Shown: positions 1 through 10,347 of the stretch, one piece after another | How positions within the stretch are numbered: the stretch's first letter is position 1 | How the letters are laid out: each line of letters starts with the position of its first letter | Assembly (NCBI GenBank): GCA_050304135.1 | Contig: JBNLDC010000076.1 | Span: forward strand, 62,001 to 126,000 | DNA length: 64,000 nt | From: JAFGNB01 sp050304135 | GTDB lineage: Bacteria; Fibrobacterota; Chitinivibrionia; Chitinivibrionales; Chitinispirillaceae | Direction: 5' to 3' | The notes under the pieces: generated by a model | What the model was told of the DNA's origin: nothing | The model's input: only the letters and a program-made list of their open reading frames with translations | The model's database searches: none | Translations under genes and position numbers: made by a program

Positions 1-1
1 G

Positions 2-85
2 GTGAAGTCGGTACTCCGGACCTCCAGAGATCATCCGTGGTACCGGGAGGCCGAAAAGACGATGCAGCGGATAGCTGAACGATAA
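2..85 (+). CDS. C-terminal end of an unidentified protein (partial)
   Basis: Frame 2 stays open from the window edge to a TAA at 83-85. It gives about 27 residues ending in a charged amphipathic stretch (EAEKTMQRIAER) that looks like the last helix of an alpha-helical, perhaps repeat-type, protein. The other two frames read less like protein. The family cannot be named from so little sequence. The next gene begins 28 bases later, so the two may be co-transcribed. Confidence 0.4.
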   Translation: MKSVLRTSRDHPWYREAEKTMQRIAER

Positions 86-113
86 TCGGTTCAACAGTTA
101 CGGAATTGTTCCA

Positions 114-1079
114 ATGACCATACACCATTCAATAGTATCTGCCCGAGATACCATGCTGAGAAAAATGCCGGATACAATCCTTCAAAGTGACTGTCGAAGA
201 AGAATCGCAAAAAGACTGATTCCGCGTTTCGTGTCAATTGGGCTGCTGTTTCTGATCTGCGGTACTAGTGGTGCGACCGGTACTTTTACCGAATTATCCG
301 GAGATCTGCCGCCGGTTGTCACGTCGGATAAATCGCCCTATCTGGTGGTTGCTGATATTTTCGTGCCTTCCGGTAAGACGGTGCGGATTGAACCGGGTAC
401 GGTATTTCTGTTCAATAATTTTACCGGTTTGCAGGTGCAGGGAGTCCTCACTGCTCGCGGCAGCATGCTGCAACCGGTTGTTTTCACCTCAATAAATGAT
501 CATGGTTACTCCTTCGCAGATTCGCTCAATCCGACACCCTATGACTGGAACGGGGTGTATATCCAGAAGGACGGTATGGGTACCAGTCTGGGGCATTTCA
601 AGGTCTGCTATGCAGTCAAGGGTATCGTATCGGAAACAAAGTTCATCAATATTTCCGATGGATCGTTTATTGAAAATGGACGTTCACAGTGCATTATCGA
701 GGGTGTTGAGCAGCAGGTTGTTGACGGAAAACCTTTTTCATATTCGGTATCAGTCAAGGATGCGACCGTTGACGGCGTTCCGGTAAAAATTCTTCGGGAC
801 CCGCTCGCGCGGAAAAGAAATATCGCACGATACGGGGGATTGACGTTACTGGTTGGAGGTGTTGCCCTGGGGGGTATTTCCGGAGCGCGGTTCAGGGAGT
901 CGCAACCGGAGTTCACGGCATTGCAGAGCCGGGACTCATCGAATACTGTCCGGGAAAACGGAGATGCCCTCTGGCAGCAAGCGAAACTCAGACGTGACAG
1001 AGACCGGGCGGGGCTGGTGACGGGAGCGGTTTTAGCTCTGATCGGCAGTATCGGTCTCTTCTGGACGTTTACCTTTTAA
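114..1079 (+). CDS. secreted protein with beta-helix-like segment and C-terminal membrane spans
   Basis: This 321-residue protein has a long basic N-terminus followed by a hydrophobic signal segment (about residues 40-56). It continues into a stretch typical of right-handed beta-helix/pectin-lyase-fold proteins: GTVFLFNNFTGLQVQGVLTA, then PVVFTS. The helix is far too short to be a full enzyme. The C-terminal third has two hydrophobic spans, around residues 241-258 and 300-319, separated by a polar linker, so the protein is probably anchored in a membrane. In-frame ATGs at 153 and 165 are alternative starts, and no ribosome-binding site clearly decides between them. It lies just upstream of two giant lipoproteins on the same strand, suggesting a shared envelope role. 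The function is unknown. Confidence 0.75.
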   Translation: MTIHHSIVSARDTMLRKMPDTILQSDCRRRIAKRLIPRFVSIGLLFLICGTSGATGTFTELSGDLPPVVTSDKSPYLVVADIFVPSGKTVRIEPGTVFLFNNFTGLQVQGVLTARGSMLQPVVFTSINDHGYSFADSLNPTPYDWNGVYIQKDGMGTSLGHFKVCYAVKGIVSETKFINISDGSFIENGRSQCIIEGVEQQVVDGKPFSYSVSVKDATVDGVPVKILRDPLARKRNIARYGGLTLLVGGVALGGISGARFRESQPEFTALQSRDSSNTVRENGDALWQQAKLRRDRDRAGLVTGAVLALIGSIGLFWTFTF

Positions 1080-1178
1080 TCGACAGTGGAATCCGATGAT
1101 TAGTTACCGGGGCAACCATAATTTACATACGATGCCGTCCGAAGTGCTTCGCGGCAGAGCTGTTCATCATCAGGTGTT

Positions 1179-4100
1179 GTGCGATTGTTCGCGATAGATT
1201 GTAAACGGGGTACTGTATGGATGTCTGCAGTAGCATGCAGTCTCCTGATGCTGCTTTTTTGTGCCGATGAATATAATCCGTTTACCGATGCATCAAATAC
1301 CAGAATGTACATTGCGGGAAGTTTCGGGAATGGTGATACCATTGAACTGTTCTCAACCGAGACATTGACGGTAATGCTGTCCGTGCCGGAACTGGCTGAT
1401 ACATTGTCCGTGTCCTCGGAAACGAACCGATTGTTTGAACTGGGCAGGAAAGTATTCGCTGCAGATACGCGATCGTTGCGACGGGGGCCGTATGAACTTT
1501 TCTTCTCCATGTACGATACCGGTTGGCAGGACATCGTATTTGCCCTGCGGCGATCAGGTGGTGAGGTAACGGAAAAAAAAGTTACCTGTTTCGTCCGTTC
1601 CCCATTGACACCGGAAGTGGTTCACGGTTCATACGGGGCATCGGTCGTTCTGAGCACCGGCAGTGTTGGTGATCGTGACGTGTTGTATAAATGGAATTTC
1701 GGACGGGGTATGGTTGTTACCACCACTAAACCGGAGACCACTGCAGTGGTGTATACCTCTGGAGTGGATCATGCCGGAAGACTCAGTGTCAGCGACGGGT
1801 ATGTCGCATCGCCGGAGGTGGCTTTTGAATATGCTCTGGTTGATTCCATCGGACCGGTTGTCACATTTCTCGATGAGCTGTATGTGCGGTCCGGTGACAC
1901 CGTTATGACTGCTGATACCATGTTCTTATTCCGGGTGGTCATCAAAGACCGGGGGCCCGGAGGTGTCGACAGTGCTTCACTCAACGGTGTTCCGTTCGAC
2001 CTCATTGATGACACCCTCTACACGAAGCTGTTCAACCGTATGGATACCGTTTCGACTCCCCTGCGGATGACGCTTTACGCAATGGACAATTTTCAGTACC
2101 GCAACGACACAACCCTGTCATTCCTCCTTCGTTTTGATCCGAACGTGCTCCATCGCAGCGGTTTGCGGTTGCGGCTGTGGGTTCCTCCCCGTGACTCAAC
2201 GGTGTTTTCCGTTGCAACCAAGAAACTCCTGGGAACAGTTGAACATGTTGCGGGAGATTCTATTGATGCGCGCATACGAATTACGGTAAACGGCCAAACG
2301 ATTTATAATGATTCGCTCTCAGGTAAGGGAAGCGTCGATTGGGCGTCAAACGCAACTTTCAACGACTCGATAAATCTTCTCGGTGTAACTGCGTACAACA
2401 GCGACGGTGATTCAGTCGCAGGTATAGAGCGGGTCGTGATTGTACGTGAAAGTGCTGTCGACAATCTGCCTCCGGTTATCGTTGCGGTGCTGGCAAATGG
2501 GGAAAATGCCAACGGGTTGTCAATAGATAGCGAATCGGTTCCACTGCGGATCTTTGCATTTGATGCCGGAGAAGGTATCGACAGGATCCTGATCAACGGA
2601 AAAAGTGCTGATTCGGAAAACGGAGTTGCCTGGACCTACAGAGCGTTGCTGGAGCATAAAAAAGGCGGAGAAGTGTTTTCCATTGAGGTAACCGACAAAG
2701 CCGGTCTGTCGACCGATACATCGGTGGTACTCTATAACAACACCCGGCCTTTTCCGGTCTACATACCTGTTCCACCGATACCGCTTTTTACCGGTACGGA
2801 ATATATTGACAGTTTTATTGTACGGGATCTTGATGGAGATTCACTTAGCTATAGTCTCGCTGAGGGAACTACAGATCTGACTATTTCCGACAAGGGCATA
2901 ATCCGGTGGATTCCGGAGGTGAAGGATACCGGAATCAATACCTTTCAGTTGAATGTGTATGACGGGTACGATGAAATTATCCATCGTATGCAGGTAATGG
3001 TGATTGAGAAAAGTAATCTTCGGCCACCGGTTGCATTCCGTACAACAGAGGAGGCGTTTCCCCTTTGGGTGGAAGCGACACGCGACACCATTCTCGTGAA
3101 ACTGCAGACGGAAGACGGGACGGGAATGGAACCGCTCACTTTTGAAGCGGTGCGTAGTACCGACGGCAGGAAATTACCCTTATATGGTGATACGCTAAGG
3201 TTTCCTCTTGCACTGCAGGACACCGGACGCCTGCAGATGCGCATTATGGTTACCGATCGTTTCAAACGGGCAGATACCCTCTTTCCGGCGGTAACAATCG
3301 TACCGCCGAATCGTCCATGTCGGCTGGTGCAGATTGCCGGATTTGATACGCTCTCCGATGGTCGGTATGATGCGAGTGCACTACTTGACAGAGATACGCT
3401 GGTGTTCCGGATCGATGATCCGGATATTGCCCTCGTTGAAGAGTTCGATGCGAGTAGAATACAGGGGGGTAATCGGCAGAAACTGGTTGTTGACGTAAAA
3501 CGAGAGTTTTCCTGTGTAATCAGTGGTACCGATCGAACCGAAGGCACTGATACGATTGTTGTAACGGTTTCCGACCGGGTGGGACATTCTGATTCGATCC
3601 CGGTAATGGTCTACTATGGTACGCCACCCGATTACCCGGTCCTTTCCGGGCCGGCAGTTGATTCGACGGTTGTAGATTCCGTGGTGCGATTTTCGTGGAG
3701 CGGTAATGATCCCGATGGCTATGTCAGGTATACGTTGTTGATGGGAATGTGCCCCGGTCCCCTCGATACGGCAGGTACCGGTTTAAAGAAGACGGAGTTG
3801 ACGGTCACACCCGTTCGGACTTCCGGAAGATATTGCTGGCAGGTTATGGCGAGTGACGGTAAATCTTCAGTAAAAAGTGCAGTAAACACTTTCAGGGTTC
3901 GTCTGCCGAATCATGTCGTTTTTACCACCGGTGAGGAGGAGTTTCCTGTCGCATTAGAGGCATTGCGGGATACGCTTTCCATGCAACTTGTCGTGAAAGC
4001 GGCAACAGGAACCGCACCCTTTACCTTCGGTGCTTTTCTCAACGGTGCATACGAAGTGGGAGCTTTCGATGCAAATCAGTTTACCTATATACCCTCGGTC

Positions 4101-4514
4101 GCCGATACCGGAAGGCAGAAGTTAGTGATTACCGTTACCGATGCGAATCGCAACAGTGATACACTTCTGCCGGAGGTGCTTGTTGTTGCTCCGAACCGTC
4201 CATGCTCGCTTGCAGTTGTGTATAATGGTACCTGGAGTGATGATGGATCTATCGATATGAGTAACACGATTGAATCTGATTCACTTGAGTTCAGGGTGAT
4301 TGATCCCGATACGTCGCTGGTTGAGCACTTCTCGGTAACCATAAAGCAACTGAACCTGGTGGAAACCGGAGTACTTGATGCGAACCGAACCGTTTCAATT
4401 ATTCTTGATCCCGGCAGGGCTACCACCGAGCGGGATACCGTTGCGGTGACGGTGGAGGATCGTGCCGGACATACGGCATCGGAATCGGTTGAAATATATT
4501 ACGGAGTTAAGTAA
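1179..4514 (+). CDS. giant surface lipoprotein A with Ig-like/FN3-like modules
   Basis: This 1111-residue protein has a GTG start. Its hydrophobic signal ends in LLFC followed by ADEYNPFTD, so Cys28 is the probable lipidation site, although Phe at -1 is unusual for a lipobox. A putative-Ig (He_PIG/cadherin-like) domain lies at about residues 525-600 (DGDSLSYSL, RWIPEVKDTG). An FN3-like domain lies at about 820-907. Two copies of a ~200-residue module run from EE-FP through DTGR and PNRPC to YYG, at about 620-815 and 917-1110. The protein ends exactly at the second YYG. The next gene is a paralogue starting immediately after the stop. It is likely an adhesin or cell-surface scaffold; no catalytic domain is visible. 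Confidence 0.85.
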   Translation: MRLFAIDCKRGTVWMSAVACSLLMLLFCADEYNPFTDASNTRMYIAGSFGNGDTIELFSTETLTVMLSVPELADTLSVSSETNRLFELGRKVFAADTRSLRRGPYELFFSMYDTGWQDIVFALRRSGGEVTEKKVTCFVRSPLTPEVVHGSYGASVVLSTGSVGDRDVLYKWNFGRGMVVTTTKPETTAVVYTSGVDHAGRLSVSDGYVASPEVAFEYALVDSIGPVVTFLDELYVRSGDTVMTADTMFLFRVVIKDRGPGGVDSASLNGVPFDLIDDTLYTKLFNRMDTVSTPLRMTLYAMDNFQYRNDTTLSFLLRFDPNVLHRSGLRLRLWVPPRDSTVFSVATKKLLGTVEHVAGDSIDARIRITVNGQTIYNDSLSGKGSVDWASNATFNDSINLLGVTAYNSDGDSVAGIERVVIVRESAVDNLPPVIVAVLANGENANGLSIDSESVPLRIFAFDAGEGIDRILINGKSADSENGVAWTYRALLEHKKGGEVFSIEVTDKAGLSTDTSVVLYNNTRPFPVYIPVPPIPLFTGTEYIDSFIVRDLDGDSLSYSLAEGTTDLTISDKGIIRWIPEVKDTGINTFQLNVYDGYDEIIHRMQVMVIEKSNLRPPVAFRTTEEAFPLWVEATRDTILVKLQTEDGTGMEPLTFEAVRSTDGRKLPLYGDTLRFPLALQDTGRLQMRIMVTDRFKRADTLFPAVTIVPPNRPCRLVQIAGFDTLSDGRYDASALLDRDTLVFRIDDPDIALVEEFDASRIQGGNRQKLVVDVKREFSCVISGTDRTEGTDTIVVTVSDRVGHSDSIPVMVYYGTPPDYPVLSGPAVDSTVVDSVVRFSWSGNDPDGYVRYTLLMGMCPGPLDTAGTGLKKTELTVTPVRTSGRYCWQVMASDGKSSVKSAVNTFRVRLPNHVVFTTGEEEFPVALEALRDTLSMQLVVKAATGTAPFTFGAFLNGAYEVGAFDANQFTYIPSVADTGRQKLVITVTDANRNSDTLLPEVLVVAPNRPCSLAVVYNGTWSDDGSIDMSNTIESDSLEFRVIDPDTSLVEHFSVTIKQLNLVETGVLDANRTVSIILDPGRATTERDTVAVTVEDRAGHTASESVEIYYGVK

Positions 4515-7500
4515 ATGTCGGAATCGACACATCGAACCGGGTATCCTGCCCGAATGACGCGCAGATGGTTCCTTTCGGGGGGAATCCTCTGTGCACTGGT
4601 GGTGGTTGCGGTACTCCTGCGGTGTTCCGATGAATATAATCCGTTTACCGATGAACGAAATGCCCAGGCATATCTTGATGCCAGTTTCTCTGAGGGTGAT
4701 ACGATCGACCTTTTTTCAACGGAAACGCTTACCGTGCAACTGGCGGTAGGTGAATTCATTGACACGTTCAGTCTTCATTCCGGGGCGAACCGGTATTTTA
4801 GCGATACGGTGGTTGCCCGCGGTTCACGGGAATGGCCTTCGGGGGGAACCGTGAACTTTATGGTTTCGTTCTTTGACACGGGGCGACAGGAGATCAGCTG
4901 CGTAACAAAACGCCGTGGGGGCGAAGAAGTGGTGAAACGACGCTCCTGCTACGTACATTCGCCGCTTCGGCAGGAGCCGGTGATAGATACGCTGGGTGTA
5001 AATGTCCTCCTTGCAACCGAACCGGTCAGAGATCGTGATGTGGTATACTACTGGTCATTCGGTGGGGGGGTAGTTGTACAGTCGGTTCCCTGCTCTACAC
5101 TGCAAAAGGTTCCGGCAAATACCGTTTCGAACATCGGGCAGCTCTGGGTCGGAGAACTCAACGGTCCGCGTACCTCGCCCCGTACATCCTTCGTGTATTC
5201 CGTTTACGATCAGGAAGGACCTGTAATAACCTGTATCAATGAGGGCGCAATCGGGAAGGACACGGTTGTGACCGCTTCGTCGGTGTTCTACCTGACTATG
5301 CAGATTGTTGATGGAAGCGGTGGCAGGATATTCAGTCCAACCGTCAACGGAGAACCGTTTGATGTTATCCGTGATAATCTTTATCTTAAAATGATCAGTT
5401 CACCCGAGCTTTTGATAAAACCGGAACTGCTCACGGTACGAGCCTATGATCCCTTCTGGAATCTTGCGGAGAAACGCATCTGGGTGGTCTATGATCCCGA
5501 GGGGCAGGGTGGTTTTTCTGCACTGGTAACGTTCCAGGTTCCGTCGCAAAACGAACTGGTTGTGGCAAAAAAAGACTGGATGATAAACGGAACTGTTGAA
5601 GTCGCAAACGTCGACTCATTTTTCCTTACCATGGAATATCGTATTAATGGAAAAACCGTTTCCCAGCGGGAGAATATCAAGGGCATATACAGTGCTCCGT
5701 GGTCTTTTAGTGCTGAAATCGAGGAGGGTGGGAATACTATTACCGTTCTGGCTTACGACAGCAGCGAAACGCTCGTCGCCGAGGCGTCCCGTGTACTGAT
5801 ATTCGACAGCGAGATGGAAGATACGGTTCCCCCGGTTATCGCGGGATTGCAGGTTGACGGTAAAACAATAAGCGGCAGGGTCGTGACCGCAGCAAAAAAT
5901 TCCGTCAGGTTGGGTGTTATCGCTTTCGATCGTCGGAGTGAAATTGACCAGGTACTTTATAACAACCAAGTGGTACCACCTGCTGCAGCCGGCTCTGGAT
6001 ACCTGTGGGAAACCAAGGTGCCTGCCCTTCATTCGGCAGAAGGTAACCGTGTTATAATTTCCGTCAGTAACACCGGCGGGCTATCGCAAAATGATACCGT
6101 GGTTATCCGGCAGAACCTTGAACCGGAGATTAAGCGTTATCCGAAACCGCCGCTTCCGCTCCAGGTGGAAACAGTGTACACCGATACGATTATCGCGGTG
6201 GATCCGGAAGGTGATCCTGTCCGTTATAAAAAGAGCAGTGGACCGCAATCACTGCGTATCGACTCTGTTTCGGGAATAATCTCGTGGATACCGAAGTCGG
6301 TTGATACGGGAAGAGATACCATTGCGATTACCATTCAGGATCCCTATGGTGCACTGCTCTATTCGTATCCGATTGTTATAACCAACAGCAGCGATGTCCC
6401 GGAACCGGTTCAGTTCACTACCGCAGAGGAGGATTTTCCCGTAATCCTCGAGGTGGGACGTGATACGATGCGTGTCCCGCTAACACTGATGCCCGGCACC
6501 GGGAAAAAACCGGTTGTTTTTTCCGTAGCAGCTGACCGTCGGTCAGAAACGCCGGTGGCGATTGACAGTGGCGAGGTGTACTGGGTTCCGCAGGTCGCGG
6601 ACACCGGCAGATATGTGCTGACGGTTACTGCGGTTGATTCCTTTAAGAACAGCTCCCGGTTGTACCCGCAGATCCTTGTGGTACCCCCCAACAGGGCGTT
6701 TACGATTTCAACGCTCTGGACGGGAGATACAACACTAAGCGGTGCACTCGATATGTTCGGCAGGGAACAGCCGGAAACGCTTGTAGTAACGGTTCATGAT
6801 CCTGATACCGGAATGACTGATACCATCAGCGCTCTACTGAGTTTTGATAGTACGGTTACGGGTATCCCTGTTGCAGGAAGGGAGGTCATTATTGCGATTC
6901 CTCCCCGAACTCATGGTACAGGGGTTGTCACCATGCGGCTTTTGATCAACGATCGGGCCGGGCATACGGAAGAGACGCTGTTCACCGTATACTATGGTGC
7001 ATCACCAGGCACTCCACAATTGCTTTCGCCGGTAACCGATGCAATAATCCACGACAGTAGTGCTACCTTCCTCTGGACTAGTAGCGATCCCGACGGTACC
7101 CTTCTGAACAATACGCTTTTTCTTGCCACCGGAGATACCGTACTCTCTCCTGTTAAGAAGGTGGATGGAAAGAATACCGTGACCGTTGAAGGGTTGACAC
7201 GTGCCGGTCGCTATTTCTGGCAGATACACTCAACCGATGGCGTTTCTGAAACCATGAGCGGTGTCGGCAGCTTTTTCATCGATCCACCGCTTCGCCTTCG
7301 ACTGGCAACAGGGCCGGAAGAGATTCCCTCATTACTCGATGCCGGTCGGGACACCATGGTTCTGTCGCTCAGGCTCGCCGATGGTACCGGTCAATCACCA
7401 TTCTCCGTTACGATGGGTGGTCTGCCATCATCCACGGCAACTATCGACAGTATGACAGTCCGTTGGATGCCACAGGATGCGGATACCGGTACGTTCAGTA

Positions 7501-9182
7501 TCGTGGTCGCTGTGCGCGATGCCCTCGGGAACGGAGATTCAATCAGACAGGTGGTTCGTGTTCTCCCGGCCAACCGGCCGCCGGAACTGACGTTGGATCA
7601 CACACTCACTACGACTGCTTCGGGTGCACTCGATTTAAGCAGTGAGTCGGGGCCGGTGTCGCTGGTGTATTCAGTTATGGACCCCGATTCCGCGGATGTT
7701 GAACAGTATACCTTTCATTCCGTGCTTCGTCATACTGAGCGGGTTGAAGACAGGGGAAGCGCAGGAGTATATACCGTAAGAATAGATCCGAATTTGCATC
7801 CTGAACAATGGTTTGATACCCTCACGGTCTGGGTGAAAGATCGCCGGGGGTTGACGGATACCGTAACGGTTGAACTGTTTTACGGGTATTGGCCGGTACG
7901 TCCACGGAATCCTGATCCACTTGATGGTGTCACCCATGTGAACCCTCTTGTGATACTGCGATGGAGTCCGCCGTCGCCTGAGTCGGGTCTTTTTACTTAT
8001 GCGGTATCGATGGGCACCTCATCTGCTGACCTGCTGCCGATCGGTGCAACTACTGATACCTTCCTGACCGTGGGTACGCTGATGAACGCCAGGTGGTATT
8101 ACTGGAAGGTTGCGATGACTGATGGAGTAGACACCGTGGATGGGCCGGTATGGCGATTTTACCAGCTGAATGCCGATGCGGTGGTAACGTTGAATACATC
8201 CGGTTCAGGAGTGCCGATCAGTGAGGACCTCACTGATATTCCGGTGGCTTTGCGTCTGAACACTTCAACGGTACCCGATCTCAATGGTACTCTTTTTATG
8301 GGGCCGGGCAGTTTTACATTCACTAGTTCAGCGGGTGACGTGCTTTCGTATGAAATAGAACAGTGGAATCGTTTCACACGGGAGATGGTCGTATGGGTAC
8401 TTGTCGATACTCTGCTGGGTAACCGGAGTGATCAGACGATCGCGATTGATTATGATCCAAACGGGGCAAACAACAGCAGTGGCGTTGCTGTGTTCGGCAG
8501 TTATGAAGGTGTCTGGCATATGGAGCAGACGACTATTGGCTTTCCTGCCACCGCCTATACCATTGATGCAAGTGGTAATAACCGCGACGGAACGTATATC
8601 GGATTCGGCATATCGGCTGCTGCAGATGGTATTGCAGGCAATGCGGTGAGTATCAATGACAATCAGTATATCGCCGTTGCAAACAGTCAGAGTATCTATA
8701 TGGATGAACCGATGACCATTGAGGTCTGGGTACAGCTGCCGGCAACCGGTATGTCGCTGGACCTGGTGCAGCCGCTGGTGGCCAAGGGCGATGAACCTCC
8801 TTTTCTGGAGCTTGACAATATCAATAAGTGGTTCCGGTTCGGTATCGGTGCTCCATTGCCGTCCGACCGGAAATACTGTACCGCCAGCGAAACATTCCAG
8901 CAGGGGCAGTGGTATCATCTCTCCGGCAGATTCGATGGCACCAGTCTTACTTTTTATATCAATGGAGTGCCACAGGATTCTTCAATTGCCGTCACCTCCG
9001 TTCCTGTCTCGACTGAACCGCTGCAGATCGGTCATAATTCCGATCAACCACTTAGCGGATTTCGGGGAAATATCGATGAGGTCAGAATATCGACGGTAGC
9101 CCGATCCGATACCTGGATTCGTGCTTCGTTTGAAGGTGCAAATCCCGGAAGCAAACTGTATAGCATTGAACGGATTCAGTAA
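4515..9182 (+). CDS. giant surface lipoprotein B with DUF2341 and LamG-like domains
   Basis: This 1555-residue paralogue of the preceding gene starts on the ATG directly after the upstream TAA, with GGAG eight bases upstream; an in-frame ATG at 4554 is possible. The signal peptide carries twin Arg then a hydrophobic core ending LLRC-SDEYNPFTD. The N-terminal two thirds repeat the plan of its neighbour: Ig-like domains, two of the EE-P/DTGR/PNR/YYG modules (about nt 6414-7000 and 7300-7895) and an FN3-like domain. The C-terminus adds a DUF2341-like domain (about residues 1230-1325) and a LamG/concanavalin-like sandwich (about 1340-1545: ASGNNRDGT, MTIEVWVQ, GQWYHLSG, NIDEVRIS). This C-terminal pair is common in surface polysaccharide-binding proteins. 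A carbohydrate-binding or adhesion role is inferred. Confidence 0.87.
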   Translation: MSESTHRTGYPARMTRRWFLSGGILCALVVVAVLLRCSDEYNPFTDERNAQAYLDASFSEGDTIDLFSTETLTVQLAVGEFIDTFSLHSGANRYFSDTVVARGSREWPSGGTVNFMVSFFDTGRQEISCVTKRRGGEEVVKRRSCYVHSPLRQEPVIDTLGVNVLLATEPVRDRDVVYYWSFGGGVVVQSVPCSTLQKVPANTVSNIGQLWVGELNGPRTSPRTSFVYSVYDQEGPVITCINEGAIGKDTVVTASSVFYLTMQIVDGSGGRIFSPTVNGEPFDVIRDNLYLKMISSPELLIKPELLTVRAYDPFWNLAEKRIWVVYDPEGQGGFSALVTFQVPSQNELVVAKKDWMINGTVEVANVDSFFLTMEYRINGKTVSQRENIKGIYSAPWSFSAEIEEGGNTITVLAYDSSETLVAEASRVLIFDSEMEDTVPPVIAGLQVDGKTISGRVVTAAKNSVRLGVIAFDRRSEIDQVLYNNQVVPPAAAGSGYLWETKVPALHSAEGNRVIISVSNTGGLSQNDTVVIRQNLEPEIKRYPKPPLPLQVETVYTDTIIAVDPEGDPVRYKKSSGPQSLRIDSVSGIISWIPKSVDTGRDTIAITIQDPYGALLYSYPIVITNSSDVPEPVQFTTAEEDFPVILEVGRDTMRVPLTLMPGTGKKPVVFSVAADRRSETPVAIDSGEVYWVPQVADTGRYVLTVTAVDSFKNSSRLYPQILVVPPNRAFTISTLWTGDTTLSGALDMFGREQPETLVVTVHDPDTGMTDTISALLSFDSTVTGIPVAGREVIIAIPPRTHGTGVVTMRLLINDRAGHTEETLFTVYYGASPGTPQLLSPVTDAIIHDSSATFLWTSSDPDGTLLNNTLFLATGDTVLSPVKKVDGKNTVTVEGLTRAGRYFWQIHSTDGVSETMSGVGSFFIDPPLRLRLATGPEEIPSLLDAGRDTMVLSLRLADGTGQSPFSVTMGGLPSSTATIDSMTVRWMPQDADTGTFSIVVAVRDALGNGDSIRQVVRVLPANRPPELTLDHTLTTTASGALDLSSESGPVSLVYSVMDPDSADVEQYTFHSVLRHTERVEDRGSAGVYTVRIDPNLHPEQWFDTLTVWVKDRRGLTDTVTVELFYGYWPVRPRNPDPLDGVTHVNPLVILRWSPPSPESGLFTYAVSMGTSSADLLPIGATTDTFLTVGTLMNARWYYWKVAMTDGVDTVDGPVWRFYQLNADAVVTLNTSGSGVPISEDLTDIPVALRLNTSTVPDLNGTLFMGPGSFTFTSSAGDVLSYEIEQWNRFTREMVVWVLVDTLLGNRSDQTIAIDYDPNGANNSSGVAVFGSYEGVWHMEQTTIGFPATAYTIDASGNNRDGTYIGFGISAAADGIAGNAVSINDNQYIAVANSQSIYMDEPMTIEVWVQLPATGMSLDLVQPLVAKGDEPPFLELDNINKWFRFGIGAPLPSDRKYCTASETFQQGQWYHLSGRFDGTSLTFYINGVPQDSSIAVTSVPVSTEPLQIGHNSDQPLSGFRGNIDEVRISTVARSDTWIRASFEGANPGSKLYSIERIQ

Positions 9183-9541
9183 GAACCGTTACTGTTTCGG
9201 TGATTAGTATTCCTCAACATAAAGCCGGTCCGACAATACTATCCGGAGACCGGAACCCTGTGTTTTATATCAGAAATGTATTTGGATGCCGGAAGGATAC
9301 CTCCGGCATGACGATCTCCTGTTTTTGTCCTGTTTTGGAATCCGCTTGCACTGTGGAGCCATTGAGCATTCAACTTGTTAAAAAACAAAGTGTTGGCGTT
9401 TGGGTTACGATATTTTATAATTGATTCTATGCATGGCACGGACAACAATTCTTCTGTAGTAATTCTGTCAAACATCAGATGGTGTATCCCGAATGGTCGA
9501 GTGGGCTCTCTTGTGCAACCGGTACGAGTGATCAAGTTCGT
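9183..9541. other. intergenic gap with one hairpin
   Basis: No convincing gene lies in these ~360 bases. A hairpin with 8-bp arms (ATGCCGGA, then TCCGGCAT) sits around 9285-9309 and is followed by a pyrimidine-rich stretch, so it may end transcription of the giant lipoproteins. Its arms resemble the dispersed CCGGCATGAC palindromes found in many genomes. The rest shows nothing recognisable. Confidence 0.5.
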
Positions 9542-10237
9542 ATGAAACTCGCTATCATGCAACCGTATTTTCTGCCGTATATCGGCTATTTCCAACTCAT
9601 AAATGCTGCCGATATTTTTGTCGTGTACGATAATATCAAGTACACGAAAAAGGGTTGGATCAATCGAAACCGGTATCTGTGCAGTTCCGGTGAAGCGGTT
9701 TTTTCGGTTCCCCTGAAAAAAGATAGCGATGAGAAAACCGTTGTGGAACGACGGATCGCTGAATCCTTCGACAGGAAGAAATTGTACCTTCGCTTCAGGG
9801 AAGCGTACCGGAAAGCGCCGTATTTTACTTCCACTATCCAGTTAGTCGAGTCCGTTATCAATTATACCAATGATAACCTGTTCGCATTTATCCGGTACTC
9901 TATCGGGTGTGTATGTGATCATCTCGCAATTCCGACCCGGTTGGTGACATCCTCCGAGGTACCGATCGATCATAGCCTCAGGGCGGAAGATAAAGTTCTG
10001 TCACTTTGCAGAGAATTCAAAGCAGACCGGTATATCAATGCAATTGGTGGCGTGGAACTCTATTCAAGGGAACGGTTTGCCCGCGAAGGAATCGAACTGC
10101 AATTTATTAAAAGTGACCCCGTAGAGTACCGGCAGTTCGGTAATCCGTTTGTCCCGTGGTTGTCAATCGTTGATTGCCTGATGTTCAACTCCGTACCGGA
10201 AGTGCGGGAGATGCTGCGGAAGGTGACGTTCGTGTGA
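9542..10237 (+). CDS. WbqC-like family protein
   Basis: A 231-residue soluble protein with the WbqC family N-terminus: KLAIMQPYFLPYIGYFQL, then DIFVVYDNIKYTKKGWINRNR. WbqC-like proteins are found in O-antigen and other sugar biosynthesis loci, and their reaction is poorly defined. The frame is open further upstream to 9479, but this ATG gives the family's normal start and length. It opens a same-strand cluster with two propeller proteins, an acetyltransferase and a methyltransferase, consistent with assembly or modification of an unusual glycan. The family call is firm; the biochemical role is not known. Confidence 0.9.
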   Translation: MKLAIMQPYFLPYIGYFQLINAADIFVVYDNIKYTKKGWINRNRYLCSSGEAVFSVPLKKDSDEKTVVERRIAESFDRKKLYLRFREAYRKAPYFTSTIQLVESVINYTNDNLFAFIRYSIGCVCDHLAIPTRLVTSSEVPIDHSLRAEDKVLSLCREFKADRYINAIGGVELYSRERFAREGIELQFIKSDPVEYRQFGNPFVPWLSIVDCLMFNSVPEVREMLRKVTFV

Positions 10238-10347
10238 GCGAGAGGGGCTGTTGGGGCTGGTCGCGACCCGCCCGTACGCGAGAGGGTATATGATTTTCCA
10301 CCAACTTCGAGGTAACGTCAAAAATCAGATCGGAACCCGGTGCCTGT

